Source: Lutimonas saemankumensis (GTDB lineage Bacteria; Bacteroidota; Bacteroidia; Flavobacteriales; Flavobacteriaceae). From it: 64,000 bases of DNA. Location: contig NZ_JAIUZR010000004.1 of assembly GCF_020171465.1 (NCBI RefSeq), positions 558,001 to 622,000 of the forward strand, in the 5' to 3' direction. Positions within the stretch are counted from its first letter, which is position 1; each line of letters begins with the position of its first letter. Of this stretch, positions 52,974 through 62,329 are shown one piece after another. Position numbers and translations under genes: made by a program. A model generated the notes under the pieces. The model saw only the letters and a program-made list of their open reading frames with translations. It had not been told where the DNA came from and did no database searches.

Positions 52974-54677
52974 ATGCGCTGGATTGAAAAAAGAAAACCT
53001 GAAAAAGAAAAAATTGAACTTCTTTCAAATGCCTTGGGAACAGATCCTGTTTTAAGTACTATTTTGATACAGAGAGGTGTAGAGAATTTTGAGGAGGCTA
53101 AAAATTTTTTTAGGCCATCCCTGGACCAATTGCATGATCCTTTTTTAATGAAAGACATGGACAAAGCAGTCCGGCGAATTGAAAAGGCAATTCAAAATTC
53201 TGAGCATATCATGATCTACGGGGATTACGATGTAGACGGCACCACTGCCGTGAGTCTTGTTTATGATTATATGAGCAGGACATATGAAAAAATCTCTACC
53301 TATATCCCGGACAGATACAAGGAAGGTTATGGTATCTCTTATACGGGAATAGATTATGCGGATGATAATGAAGTCAGCCTGATTATTGCCCTTGATTGTG
53401 GTATAAAAGCCATAGAAAAAGTTGATTATGCCAGGAAAAAAGGAATTGATTTTATAATCTGTGACCATCACAGGCCCGGAGAAATTATTCCTGGGGCAGT
53501 TGCCGTTCTAGATCCAAAGAGGGGCGATTGTCAATATCCCTATAATGAACTTTGCGGATGCGGGATTGGCTTTAAGCTAATTCAGGCGATTGAGCAAAAA
53601 AAGGGGAACGGACTCGAGAATCTGAGTTCCTCCCTCGATTTGGTCGCCACCTCAATTGCAGCAGATATTGTTCCGTTGACAGGAGAAAACAGGATTCTTG
53701 CTCATTATGGTCTCCTGGTTATCAATAGTCAGCCCCGTCCTGGGATAAAAGCATTGCTTCATGGTGTTAAGAAGCCTTTGTTAAATATTACAGACGTGGT
53801 ATTTATAATAGCTCCAAGGATCAATGCAGCGGGCAGAATGAAACACGGGTCATATGCTGTTGAACTACTAACTGAAAATGATTTCTCCAGGGCAATGAAA
53901 TACGCAGCTGCCATTGATTCCTATAATTTAGAAAGAAAAGAATTGGATCAGTCTATTACTGAAGAGGCATTGTCACAGATCATGGAAAATGGAGAAGAAA
54001 CCAGATCCTCGACCGTGGTCCGAAAAGATACCTGGCACAAAGGAGTTATTGGAATTGTGGCTTCTAGGTTGATTGAAAAATATTACAGGCCCACCATAGT
54101 TTTTACCAAAAGTGGAAATAAACTGGCTGCTTCTGCGCGGTCTGTAAAAGGTTACGATGTCTATGCGGCGCTGAACCAATGCAGTGATTACATAGAACAA
54201 TTTGGAGGACATAAATATGCAGCCGGACTTACACTTTTACCTGAAAATTACCTGGCATTTAAGGAAGAATTTGAAAAAGTTGTTGCCAAGGAAATACCAC
54301 TTGCCTCTCAGGAACCTCAAATTGAAATTGACTCGGAAATATACCTTTCAGATATAACACCAAAATTTAATCGAATATTAAAACAGATGGGGCCTTTTGG
54401 GCCGCAGAATATGAAGCCCGTGTTTATGGCCAGGGGCCTTCGCGATAATGGATATGCCCGAAAAATTGGTGCAAAACAGGATCATTTGAAACTCAACATC
54501 ATATGTGGAGCGGATCAAAAGACCTATAATGCCATTGGGTTCCGACTTTCAGAAAAATATGAACTGGTCACCTCAGGCGCACCCTTTAAAGCTGCCTTTA
54601 CCATTGAGGAGAATCATTGGAATGGAATTACCTCAATTCAACTAAATATAAAGGATTTGAAACCAGACGATGATTAA
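52974..54677 (+). CDS. recJ: Single-stranded-DNA-specific exonuclease RecJ
   Basis: A 567-residue 5'-3' exonuclease used in recombination and mismatch repair. The DHH-family motifs GDYDVDGTTA, LDCGI and CDHHRPGE are present, with the DHHA1 motif around GAQ-like GRMKHGSYA and the late FGGHKYAAG. Length matches RecJ. It is convergent with rpe, four bases apart. Confidence 0.96.
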   Translation: MRWIEKRKPEKEKIELLSNALGTDPVLSTILIQRGVENFEEAKNFFRPSLDQLHDPFLMKDMDKAVRRIEKAIQNSEHIMIYGDYDVDGTTAVSLVYDYMSRTYEKISTYIPDRYKEGYGISYTGIDYADDNEVSLIIALDCGIKAIEKVDYARKKGIDFIICDHHRPGEIIPGAVAVLDPKRGDCQYPYNELCGCGIGFKLIQAIEQKKGNGLENLSSSLDLVATSIAADIVPLTGENRILAHYGLLVINSQPRPGIKALLHGVKKPLLNITDVVFIIAPRINAAGRMKHGSYAVELLTENDFSRAMKYAAAIDSYNLERKELDQSITEEALSQIMENGEETRSSTVVRKDTWHKGVIGIVASRLIEKYYRPTIVFTKSGNKLAASARSVKGYDVYAALNQCSDYIEQFGGHKYAAGLTLLPENYLAFKEEFEKVVAKEIPLASQEPQIEIDSEIYLSDITPKFNRILKQMGPFGPQNMKPVFMARGLRDNGYARKIGAKQDHLKLNIICGADQKTYNAIGFRLSEKYELVTSGAPFKAAFTIEENHWNGITSIQLNIKDLKPDDD

Positions 54678-54681
54678 AATT

Positions 54682-55338
54682 TTAGTACTTCAGGTGCTTA
54701 AGGTCATGGATGGTTTGTTCCGGATCTTCACTTCGAAAGACGAAACTTCCCGCCACTAAGGCATTTGCTCCAGTAGCAACCAGCTTTTCCGCATTTTTAT
54801 CATTAACCCCGCCATCGATCTCAATAATGGCCTGTGAACCAGATTTTTCGATCATCTGTCTTAACTGGGCTATTTTCTTGTAGGTGTTTTCAATAAAACT
54901 CTGGCCTCCGAAGCCCGGATTGACACTCATTATCAGCACAAGATCAAGATCTGATATAATATCCTCGAGTACAGATACCGGAGTGTGTGGATTCAAAGAA
55001 ACCCCTGCTTTCATTCCCTCCTGTTTTATGGCCTGAACCGTTCTGTGAAGATGCCTGCAGGCTTCATAGTGAACCGTTAAAATATCGGCGCCAACTCTTT
55101 TGAAATCGGCAATATATCTGTCTGGATCAACAATCATCAGGTGAACATCCATGGTTTTTGAAGCATGTTTCTTGATGGCTGAAATTACCGGCATACCAAA
55201 TGAAATATTGGGAACAAAAACCCCATCCATGACATCAATGTGAAACCAATCCGCCTCACTTCGGTTTACTAGTTCGATATCTCGTTGAAGGTTGGCAAAA
55301 TCTGCCGCCAAAATAGAAGGTGCAATAATGTGTGACAT
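54682..55338 (-). CDS. rpe: Ribulose-phosphate 3-epimerase
   Basis: A 218-residue TIM-barrel enzyme that interconverts ribulose 5-phosphate and xylulose 5-phosphate in the pentose phosphate pathway. Motifs SILAADFANL, HIDVMDGVFVPNISFG, VHLMI and VNPGFGGQSFI are present. It has its own minus-strand -7 box TAGTTTTG at 55354-55361 and lies downstream of rpoD on the same strand. Confidence 0.96.
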   Translation of the reverse strand: MSHIIAPSILAADFANLQRDIELVNRSEADWFHIDVMDGVFVPNISFGMPVISAIKKHASKTMDVHLMIVDPDRYIADFKRVGADILTVHYEACRHLHRTVQAIKQEGMKAGVSLNPHTPVSVLEDIISDLDLVLIMSVNPGFGGQSFIENTYKKIAQLRQMIEKSGSQAIIEIDGGVNDKNAEKLVATGANALVAGSFVFRSEDPEQTIHDLKHLKY

Positions 55339-55353
55339 GAATCAAAATTTTTA

Positions 55354-55361
55354 CAAAACTA
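55354..55361 (-). promoter_or_regulatory. Predicted -7 box of rpe
   Basis: Minus-strand TAGTTTTG fits TAnnTTTG and lies right after the rpoD terminator. Confidence 0.45.
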
Positions 55362-55372
55362 AGACAAAAAAT

Positions 55373-55402
55373 AAAAAGCCTGCGATTAATCACAGGCTTT
55401 TT
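55373..55402 (-). terminator. Terminator of rpoD
   Basis: AAAAAGCCTG and CAGGCTTTTT are perfect arms around a ten-base loop, with a T tract on the minus strand. Confidence 0.85.
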
Positions 55403-55423
55403 AAAATCTATTTGTTCTTCATT

Positions 55424-56287
55424 TTATCCAAGGTATGTTCTCAATATCTTGCTTCTCGAGGTGTGCTTCAATCTTCTGATTGCTTTTTCCTTGATCTGTC
55501 TGACTCTTTCACGCGTCAAATCAAAAGTCTCCCCGATTTCCTCAAGTGTCATGGGATGCGCATCTCCTAATCCAAAGTACAATTTAACCACATCAGCTTC
55601 TCTTGGTGTAAGTGTCTCCAATGCTCTCAAAATTTCCACTTTAAGAGATTCATGCAGCAAACTTTTATCCGGATTTGGCGATTCCCCAGAATTTAATACA
55701 TCATATAAGTTCGAATCTTCTCCTTCGATCAAAGGTGCGTCCATGGAAACATGTCTTCCGGAGTTTTTCATAGACTCTTTTACATCACTAACGGTCATAT
55801 CCAGTTCTTTTGCGATCTCTTCCGCCGATGGAGGCCTTTCATTTTCCTGTTCTAACCTGGCAAAAGTCTTGTTTATCTTATTGATCGATCCAATTTTATT
55901 CAATGGCAACCTGACAATTCTGGATTGTTCAGCTAATGCTTGTAAAATAGATTGCCTAATCCACCAAACTGCATATGAAATAAATTTAAATCCTCTTGTT
56001 TCATCAAATCTTTTTGCCGCTTTGATCAAACCCAAATTTCCTTCATTGATCAAATCAGGTAAAGTCAACCCTTGGTTCTGATATTGCTTGGCAACAGATA
56101 CTACGAACCTTAAATTTGCTTTTGTCAATTTTTCCAAAGCTACCTGATCTCCTGCTTTAATTCTTTGTGCAAGTTCAACCTCCATATCAGCTGTAATCAA
56201 ATCAACTTTACCTATTTCTTGCAAATACTTATCCAAAGAAGCAGTCTCCCTATTCGTAACCTGCTTAGTTATTTTTAGTTGTCTCAT
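55424..56287 (-). CDS. rpoD: Primary sigma factor RpoD (sigma-70 family)
   Basis: A 287-residue sigma factor lacking region 1.1 and the non-conserved insert, the normal form in Bacteroidota. Region 1.2 ([10 protein letters not shown]), 2 ([18 protein letters not shown], then [11 protein letters not shown]), 3 and 4 (the [18 protein letters not shown] helix-turn-helix) are present. It should direct transcription from the -33/-7 promoters listed across the window. Confidence 0.96.
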   Translation of the reverse strand: MRQLKITKQVTNRETASLDKYLQEIGKVDLITADMEVELAQRIKAGDQVALEKLTKANLRFVVSVAKQYQNQGLTLPDLINEGNLGLIKAAKRFDETRGFKFISYAVWWIRQSILQALAEQSRIVRLPLNKIGSINKINKTFARLEQENERPPSAEEIAKELDMTVSDVKESMKNSGRHVSMDAPLIEGEDSNLYDVLNSGESPNPDKSLLHESLKVEILRALETLTPREADVVKLYFGLGDAHPMTLEEIGETFDLTRERVRQIKEKAIRRLKHTSRSKILRTYLG

Positions 56288-56377
56288 TAAAAAATTGGAA
56301 TTTTAGTTTAAAAAGTTTTGTCGTGTACTTGTTATACGTACGATTCTCGATAAATGTTACAAAACATCATAAAAAAA

Positions 56378-56397
56378 CCTCGAGAAATATCTCGAGG
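56378..56397 (-). terminator. Terminator of pnp
   Basis: CCTCGAGA and TCTCGAGG form a perfect eight-pair stem with an AATA loop; on the minus strand it is followed by seven T. Confidence 0.85.
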
Positions 56398-56423
56398 CCT
56401 TCTATAACTATTTGTTTTACAGA

Positions 56424-58571
56424 CTACTTACCGTCTCTTGAAGGTTTTCTGTTTTCGCGTTCAGGTCTTTTGAGCAAAGCCTTTCTCGAAACTTTTTCCT
56501 TTCTGGTTTTTGGGTCAACCCCAAAATATTTAACATCGATGATATCACCTAAATTGACGACATCGGTTACATTATTGGTCCTTTCCCAGGCAAGTTCAGA
56601 GATATGAAGTAAAACCTCATTACCTGGTGCTTCAGTATATTCAACTACTGCTCCAAAGTCAAGTAATTTAATAACCTTTACTTCGTACACGCTTCCTTTT
56701 TCCGGTTTAAAAGTAATTGCCTTAATCTTGGCAAGTACTTTGTCAATACCTTCTTGTTCCGTTCCAAGGATCTCAACAACACCGTCTTCGTCAACTTCAT
56801 TGATCACAATAGTTGTGCCCGTTTCTTTTTGAAGTTCCTGAATTACTTTGCCTCCAGGCCCTATCAAAGCACCAATATAATCTCCCGGAATGGTTCTGGT
56901 AACCATTTTCGGAGCGTGAGCTTTGACATCAGCATTAGGTTCAGCTATTGTTTCAGTTAACTTCGAAAGAATATGTAATCGCCCGTCTTTCGCCTGTTTT
57001 AGTGCGCTGACCAAAATATCATAGGACAGGCCTTTGATCTTGATATCCATTTGACAAGCTGTAATTCCGTCTTCAGTACCCGTAACTTTAAAATCCATAT
57101 CTCCAAGATGATCTTCATCTCCTAAAATATCCGAAAGAACCGCGTATCTGTCTCCGTCGGATATCAATCCCATTGCGATTCCTGAAACCGGTTTCTTCAA
57201 TTTGATACCAGCATCCATTAATGCCATGGTTCCTGAACACACTGTTGCCATAGACGAAGATCCATTACTCTCTAGCACTTCACTCACAACACGAACTGTA
57301 TATGGGCAATCCTCAGGGATCATTCCTTTTAAAGCTCTTTGTGCAAGATTACCATGTCCAACTTCTCTTCTTGAAGTCCCTCGCAAAGGTCTGGCCTCTC
57401 CCGTACTGAATGGAGGGAAGTTGTAATGTAAATAAAAAGTTTCCTCACCTTGATAACTCGGTAGATCAATTGTACTCGATTCTCTCGAGGTACCAAGAGT
57501 TACCGTTGCCAAAGCCTGAGTTTCTCCTCTTGTAAAAATTGACGAACCATGTGTTGATGGTAAATAATCAACCTCACACCAAATTGGTCGAATTTCCGTA
57601 GTCTTTCTACCATCGAGCCTAAGGCCTTCTGACAGGGTAAGTTCTCTTACAGCTTCTTTCTGTGCTTTACCGAAATATTTTCCAATCAATCCCCCAAACT
57701 CTTCAAGCTCTTCTTCAGAAAAAGAAGCCATGATTTCTTCCTTAACCTCAGCAAAGGCCGTTGACCTCTCATGTTTAGAGGTTCCCTGTTTCGCTATATC
57801 ATAGCATTTCTGATATGCTGCTTCATGTATTTTTGAAGCTAATTCTTCGTTTTCTTCTTCAGGTTCGTATTCCCTTGTTTCCTTCTTACCAAATGCTTCA
57901 GCCAATTTAATTTGTGCCTCACACTGAACCTTAATAGCTTCATGCGCAAATTTTATCGCCTCTGCCATTTCTTCTTCAGAAATTTCATCCATTTCACCTT
58001 CAACCATCATTACAGAATCTGAAGATGCACCAATCATCATATCAAGGTCAGATAACTCCAGCTGAGCCCTGCTTGGGTTGATCACAAATTCTCCATCAAT
58101 TCTTGCAACTCTTACTTCTGAAATAGGAGTCTCAAAAGGAATATCGCTCAGCTGAATTGCGGCTGAAGCTGCCAGCCCTGCCAAAGCGTCCGGCATCACG
58201 TCATCATCATGTGACATCAACTGGATCATCACCTGAGTCTCTGCGTGGTAATCTTTAGGGAATAGTGGTCGTAAAACCCTGTCTACCAATCTCATGGTAA
58301 GAATTTCATCGTTACTGGGCCTTGCTTCCCTTTTAAAGAATCCACCTGGATATCTTCCTGCAGCTGCAAACTTTTCTCTGTAATCTACTGTTAGTGGAAG
58401 AAAGTCTACCGGACTGGCTTCATAATTTGATACTACCGTACAAAGCAACATGGCGTTACCCATTTGTACTACTACCGATCCGTGGGCCTGTTTTGCCAAC
58501 TTTCCGGTTTCGATGGAAATCTGTCTTCCATCACCAAGGTCTATGACCTCATTAAAAACTTTTGGAATCAT
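56424..58571 (-). CDS. pnp: Polyribonucleotide nucleotidyltransferase (PNPase)
   Basis: A 715-residue 3'-5' phosphorolytic exoribonuclease of the RNA degradosome type. It holds two RNase PH domains ([12 protein letters not shown] in the first; the second begins near residue 315), a KH domain ([15 protein letters not shown]) and a C-terminal S1 domain ([20 protein letters not shown]), then a basic tail. It follows rpsO on the same strand, the classic rpsO-pnp order, but with a terminator between. Confidence 0.97.
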   Translation of the reverse strand: MIPKVFNEVIDLGDGRQISIETGKLAKQAHGSVVVQMGNAMLLCTVVSNYEASPVDFLPLTVDYREKFAAAGRYPGGFFKREARPSNDEILTMRLVDRVLRPLFPKDYHAETQVMIQLMSHDDDVMPDALAGLAASAAIQLSDIPFETPISEVRVARIDGEFVINPSRAQLELSDLDMMIGASSDSVMMVEGEMDEISEEEMAEAIKFAHEAIKVQCEAQIKLAEAFGKKETREYEPEEENEELASKIHEAAYQKCYDIAKQGTSKHERSTAFAEVKEEIMASFSEEELEEFGGLIGKYFGKAQKEAVRELTLSEGLRLDGRKTTEIRPIWCEVDYLPSTHGSSIFTRGETQALATVTLGTSRESSTIDLPSYQGEETFYLHYNFPPFSTGEARPLRGTSRREVGHGNLAQRALKGMIPEDCPYTVRVVSEVLESNGSSSMATVCSGTMALMDAGIKLKKPVSGIAMGLISDGDRYAVLSDILGDEDHLGDMDFKVTGTEDGITACQMDIKIKGLSYDILVSALKQAKDGRLHILSKLTETIAEPNADVKAHAPKMVTRTIPGDYIGALIGPGGKVIQELQKETGTTIVINEVDEDGVVEILGTEQEGIDKVLAKIKAITFKPEKGSVYEVKVIKLLDFGAVVEYTEAPGNEVLLHISELAWERTNNVTDVVNLGDIIDVKYFGVDPKTRKEKVSRKALLKRPERENRKPSRDGK

Positions 58572-58778
58572 AATTTTTCTTTAGAATTTGCCCAATAAGG
58601 CAAATCAGTTAATTCATGGTTAAACTTGTTGTAGTTGTGTTGTCGAATCTCCGGACGGAGACAATAGTTTGCCAATGAATTACTTTAGTTCGCCATTTCT
58701 TTATCACAAAGAATGACATATTGGATTTTTTAACGAAATTAAATAACTTTTATTCCAAATCCTAATGAATAAAAAACT

Positions 58779-58806
58779 AAAAAAAAGAGAGGCTCTTTGC
58801 CTCTCT
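58779..58806 (-). terminator. Terminator between rpsO and pnp
   Basis: On the minus strand AGAGAGGC pairs with GCCTCTCT around AAAGA and is followed by T residues, four bases after the rpsO stop. It probably reduces read-through into pnp. Confidence 0.8.
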
Positions 58807-58810
58807 GATT

Positions 58811-59080
58811 TTATTTTCTTAATCCAAGTTCTTTAACGATCGCACGGTATCTTGTAATATCCGTTTTGATCAAATAGTTCAAAAGGTCTCTTCGCTTACC
58901 AACCAGTTTTACCAATGAACGCTGCGTATTAAAGTCTTTACGATTGTTCTTTAAATGCTCCGTCAAGTGATTGATTCTGTAAGTAAATAAGGCAATTTGT
59001 CCTTCAGAAGAACCTGTGTCTGCAGCAGATTTGCCGTGCTTGGCAAAAATCTCCTCTTTTTTCTCTTTTGTTAAATACAT
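58811..59080 (-). CDS. rpsO: 30S ribosomal protein S15
   Basis: An 89-residue S15 protein, with GSSEGQIALFTYRINHLTEH and GKRRDLLNYL as the family core; the length is exact. It binds 16S rRNA in the platform of the small subunit. A minus-strand -7 box TATCTTTG lies at 59137-59144. Confidence 0.98.
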   Translation of the reverse strand: MYLTKEKKEEIFAKHGKSAADTGSSEGQIALFTYRINHLTEHLKNNRKDFNTQRSLVKLVGKRRDLLNYLIKTDITRYRAIVKELGLRK

Positions 59081-59136
59081 GCTAACATTAAGTTTAAAAT
59101 TAATAATTTTTATGTACTAATAATTTAATTAGGCGG

Positions 59137-59144
59137 CAAAGATA
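59137..59144 (-). promoter_or_regulatory. Predicted -7 box of rpsO
   Basis: Minus-strand TATCTTTG fits TAnnTTTG, 56 bases upstream of rpsO; the leader may hold the S15 autoregulatory site, which I cannot define. Confidence 0.5.
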
Positions 59145-59254
59145 CTATTATTTAATTGATTAGCAATAGCACTGATTGAATAAGTTTTTTTGTGGCCAGA
59201 TTAAACCATTGTATCGAATTACTGTCACAACATATATTAACCGAAACATTCTTG

Positions 59255-59262
59255 TAAATTTG
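59255..59262 (+). promoter_or_regulatory. Predicted -7 box of the lipoprotein gene at 59290
   Basis: TAAATTTG fits TAnnTTTG, 27 bases before the chosen ATG, and so supports that start over the upstream one. Confidence 0.5.
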
Positions 59263-59289
59263 AATGTTTCATATAAACCTCTAATTATT

Positions 59290-60174
59290 ATGAAAAGTAA
59301 ATATTACAGTAAAAGTATTTTAGGGATCTCAGCACTATCATTCTTTTTTCTTTTTACAACATTAAGCTGTGACTCGGACAGTCAGGATATAGAAACTAAC
59401 ATGGCCGACATCAGCCTGGCTGAGGTTTCTGACTTTACGGAGATTGAGAATGCAGAAGAATCCATTGATGAAATGACCGAGGGCCTGTCCTTCTTAATGA
59501 AATCAACAAACGAAAAGGACCTGGGAAAAGACTTGACTAAGGATTTTAAAAATCGACGAATTCCTGATTGCGCTGATATATTTGTTGAAACTGCATCCAA
59601 TGTTACAACAATAACCATTGATTTTGGTGATGAATGCGTTACAGAAAAAGAAAATGTCTTATCCGGAAAAATTATAATGAAGTTCAGATTTATGCTTCAA
59701 AATGCCTCCATGATGACTACAAGGATCTATGAAAATTTCTATTTTAATGATAAAAAAATGGAAGGGAGGGTTTCAAAACAACGTTTTGGTAGAACAGAAA
59801 ATACGAATCCTTATTCAACGGTGAGCAAGAACATTCAGGTAACCTGGAAAGATGATAGCTATATGACAATGACTGCAGAGAAGAAAAGAGAATGGATAGA
59901 AGGAAATGAAAACATGATCTGGTCTGATAATGTTTTTCTCATAACAGGTGAGAGTAGCTTTCAAAAAAGAGGCGGAAAATCCAGATCGGTTTTGATTACC
60001 AAACCATTGAGACGAGAAATGTCTTGTAAATTCATCGTGAGTGGTACCAAAAAAATATCCAGCGACAAAGGGGATGCCGTTTTAGACTACGGCAATGGAG
60101 AATGTGATGGCCTGGCCTATCTGACGGTGGGTGATCAAACCACAGAAATCCAAATACGTAAAAGAAAAAAGTAA
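59290..60174 (+). CDS. Hypothetical lipoprotein
   Basis: A 294-residue lipoprotein by the ATG at 59290: MKSKYYSKSILGISALSFFF, then lipobox TLSC. The frame is open to 59176, but the -7 box at 59255 and the signal peptide favour the later start. The mature part is acidic at first and then beta-rich (TTITIDFGDECV, IQVTWKDDSYMTMTAEKKRE), with four cysteines, and may be an adhesin-like or lipid-binding surface protein. No family recognised. Confidence 0.7.
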   Translation: MKSKYYSKSILGISALSFFFLFTTLSCDSDSQDIETNMADISLAEVSDFTEIENAEESIDEMTEGLSFLMKSTNEKDLGKDLTKDFKNRRIPDCADIFVETASNVTTITIDFGDECVTEKENVLSGKIIMKFRFMLQNASMMTTRIYENFYFNDKKMEGRVSKQRFGRTENTNPYSTVSKNIQVTWKDDSYMTMTAEKKREWIEGNENMIWSDNVFLITGESSFQKRGGKSRSVLITKPLRREMSCKFIVSGTKKISSDKGDAVLDYGNGECDGLAYLTVGDQTTEIQIRKRKK

Positions 60175-60191
60175 CTGGAAACTTATATTTC

Positions 60192-60225
60192 AAAAAAAGC
60201 CTCCAACTGATTGGAGGCTTTTTTT
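60192..60225. terminator. Bidirectional terminator between the lipoprotein gene and accD
   Basis: A perfect 15-pair stem (AAAAAAAGCCTCCAA and TTGGAGGCTTTTTTT) with a CTGA loop; it overlaps the stop codon of accD. Confidence 0.85.
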
Positions 60226-61084
60226 ATTTTCTAATAGGGTTGTTCTGAATCAAATCAATGAAAAGGTTTATCTGCTCTTTCAGTTTTTTCCTTTCCACGA
60301 TTTTGTCAAGAAAACCGTGTTCCAGTAAAAATTCTGATCTCTGAAAACCTTCAGGTAAATCTTTACCAGTTGTATCTTTCACAACTCTCGGGCCTGCAAA
60401 GGCCACAAGAGCATTGGGTTCTGCAATATTGATATCTCCCAACATGGCGTATGAAGCTGTAGTTCCTCCTGTGGTAGGGTCTGTACACAGCGAAATATAA
60501 GGGACTTTTGCATCTGCAAGCTGGGCCAGTTTTGCTGATGTTTTTACGAGTTGCATCAACGAATAAGATGCCTCCTGCATTCTCGCTCCTCCAGATTTTG
60601 AAATCATCAAAAACGGAATTTTCTTTTTAATGGAATAATCTATGGCGCGTGCGATCTTTTCACCAACTACGCTTCCCATGGATCCACCGATAAAACTAAA
60701 GTCCATGGCAGCAATAACTAGGTCCTTACCTAATGACTTTCCCACTGCGGTTCTGACTGCATCGTGAAGATTCGTTTTTTTTTGGGCCTCCTTGATTCGG
60801 TCAGTATACTTTTTTGTGTCCTCAAATTTCAATGGATCCTTAGCCGACAACTTTGCATCCAGTTCTTTAAATTTATTATCATCGAACAGTATCTCAAAAT
60901 ATTCGGCGCTTCCTATTCTAACGTGATAGCCATCTTCAGGGCTGACATAAAGATGTGTCTTTAGATCATCAGAATCAATGATTTTTCCACTGGGTGTTTT
61001 ATACCAAAGTCCTTTCGGGGTATCTTTCTTCTCGTCTGTTGGCGTCTGGATCCCTTTATTCTTTCTTTTAAACCAAGAGCTCAT
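60224..61084 (-). CDS. accD: Acetyl-CoA carboxylase carboxyltransferase subunit beta, zinc-ribbon cysteines absent
   Basis: AccD with AccA moves CO2 from biotin to acetyl-CoA, the first step of fatty-acid synthesis. The 286-residue length and core motifs ([43 protein letters not shown]) are typical. The start at 61084 ([11 protein letters not shown]) is chosen over a frame extension. In E. coli the N-terminus has a four-Cys zinc ribbon; here the matching segment [22 protein letters not shown] contains no cysteine. This seems to be a lineage trait of flavobacteria, not a pseudogene. Confidence 0.96.
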   Translation of the reverse strand: MSSWFKRKNKGIQTPTDEKKDTPKGLWYKTPSGKIIDSDDLKTHLYVSPEDGYHVRIGSAEYFEILFDDNKFKELDAKLSAKDPLKFEDTKKYTDRIKEAQKKTNLHDAVRTAVGKSLGKDLVIAAMDFSFIGGSMGSVVGEKIARAIDYSIKKKIPFLMISKSGGARMQEASYSLMQLVKTSAKLAQLADAKVPYISLCTDPTTGGTTASYAMLGDINIAEPNALVAFAGPRVVKDTTGKDLPEGFQRSEFLLEHGFLDKIVERKKLKEQINLFIDLIQNNPIRK

Positions 61085-61157
61085 AGTTAGCTGTTTTACA
61101 TTGTCATTTGAACCGACAAAGATTATAAAAATTAACTGAAAATGGCAAATCAATAAA

Positions 61158-61194
61158 AAAATCGGAGTGGCTCGATACCGGCCACTCCGATTTT
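61158..61194 (-). terminator. Terminator of fbaA
   Basis: AAAATCGGAGTGGC and GCCACTCCGATTTT are perfect 14-base arms around a nine-base loop, with T residues on the minus strand. Confidence 0.85.
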
Positions 61195-61206
61195 ATTTAA
61201 CTGTAA

Positions 61207-62274
61207 TTAAAGCGTATTCACATTATTAAGATCCTCGAAGGCCTGCTTAATTCTTGTGATAAAAGCATCCTCTCCCTTTCTTACCCATACTCTTGGATCG
61301 TAGAATTTCTTATTCGGAGAATCTTCTCCTGTCGGGTTACCAATTTGGCCCTGGAGATAATCCGTCTTCTCCGACATATAATCTCTTACCCCAGACATAT
61401 AGGCGTATTGAAGGTCGGTGTCAATATTCATTTTTATAACCCCGTAGCCAATGGCTTCTCTGATCTCTTCCAAGGAAGAACCTGAACCGCCATGGAACAC
61501 AAAATCAACCGGGTTCTTGTCGGTTTTGTATTTTTCCTCTATAAACTTTTGAGAGTTGTCTAGAATTTTCGGGGTCAGTTTAACATTTCCTGGTTTATAA
61601 ACACCGTGTACATTTCCAAAAGAAGCTGCAACTGTAAAACGAGGACTTACTTTTAGTAATTCTTCATATGCGTAAGCTACTTCTTCAGGCTGAGTATAAA
61701 GTTTGGAAACATCTACATCTGTGTTATCAACACCATCTTCCTCTCCTCCTGTGATTCCCAATTCTATTTCGAGTGTCATTCCAAGCTTGTCCATGCGCTC
61801 AAGGTACTTTTTTGAGATCTCGATGTTCTCTTCTATTGGCTCCTCAGATAGATCGATCATGTGAGAACTGAATAATGGTACTCCGTTCTCTTTGTAGAAA
61901 GCTTCCCCGGCATCAAGCAATCCATCAATCCAGGGCAACAATTTCTTAGCACAATGATCAGTATGAAGAATTACAGGAACACCATATTCCTTTGCCATAA
62001 CATGTACGTGCTTTGCACCAGCAACAGCACCTGCAATAGCAGCTTTCTGACCTTCATTGCTCAAACCTTTTCCAGCGTTGAAATGAGCTCCTCCATTTGA
62101 AAACTGAATAATAACCGGTGCATTCAATTCCTTGGCCGCTTCTAAAACAGCATTTATGGTACTTGAACTAATAACATTAGCCGCCGGTAATGCGAAACTC
62201 TTTTCTTTGGCAAGTTTGAAGATCTCCTGAACCGCATCTCCGGTAGCTACTCCTGATTTGATTTTTTGTGACAT
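61207..62274 (-). CDS. fbaA: Class II fructose-bisphosphate aldolase
   Basis: A 355-residue zinc aldolase of glycolysis and gluconeogenesis. The zinc site HTDHCAKK, the second His region (ASFGNVHGVY) and the phosphate-binding HGGSGSS are present; length agrees with the E. coli enzyme (359). A minus-strand -7 box TACTTTTG lies at 62308-62315, 34 bases before the start. Confidence 0.97.
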   Translation of the reverse strand: MSQKIKSGVATGDAVQEIFKLAKEKSFALPAANVISSSTINAVLEAAKELNAPVIIQFSNGGAHFNAGKGLSNEGQKAAIAGAVAGAKHVHVMAKEYGVPVILHTDHCAKKLLPWIDGLLDAGEAFYKENGVPLFSSHMIDLSEEPIEENIEISKKYLERMDKLGMTLEIELGITGGEEDGVDNTDVDVSKLYTQPEEVAYAYEELLKVSPRFTVAASFGNVHGVYKPGNVKLTPKILDNSQKFIEEKYKTDKNPVDFVFHGGSGSSLEEIREAIGYGVIKMNIDTDLQYAYMSGVRDYMSEKTDYLQGQIGNPTGEDSPNKKFYDPRVWVRKGEDAFITRIKQAFEDLNNVNTL

Positions 62275-62307
62275 TTTTATTTGATTTTATTTAAAATAAC
62301 TAATGCT

Positions 62308-62315
62308 CAAAAGTA
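62308..62315 (-). promoter_or_regulatory. Predicted -7 box of fbaA
   Basis: Minus-strand TACTTTTG fits TAnnTTTG. Confidence 0.5.
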
Positions 62316-62329
62316 CGAAAATATTAGCA

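Noticed and set aside
55449-56081. A 210-residue open frame on the plus strand opposite rpoD
   Set aside because: It lies entirely antisense to the strongly conserved rpoD and has no recognisable domain, signal or promoter; it reflects codon bias.
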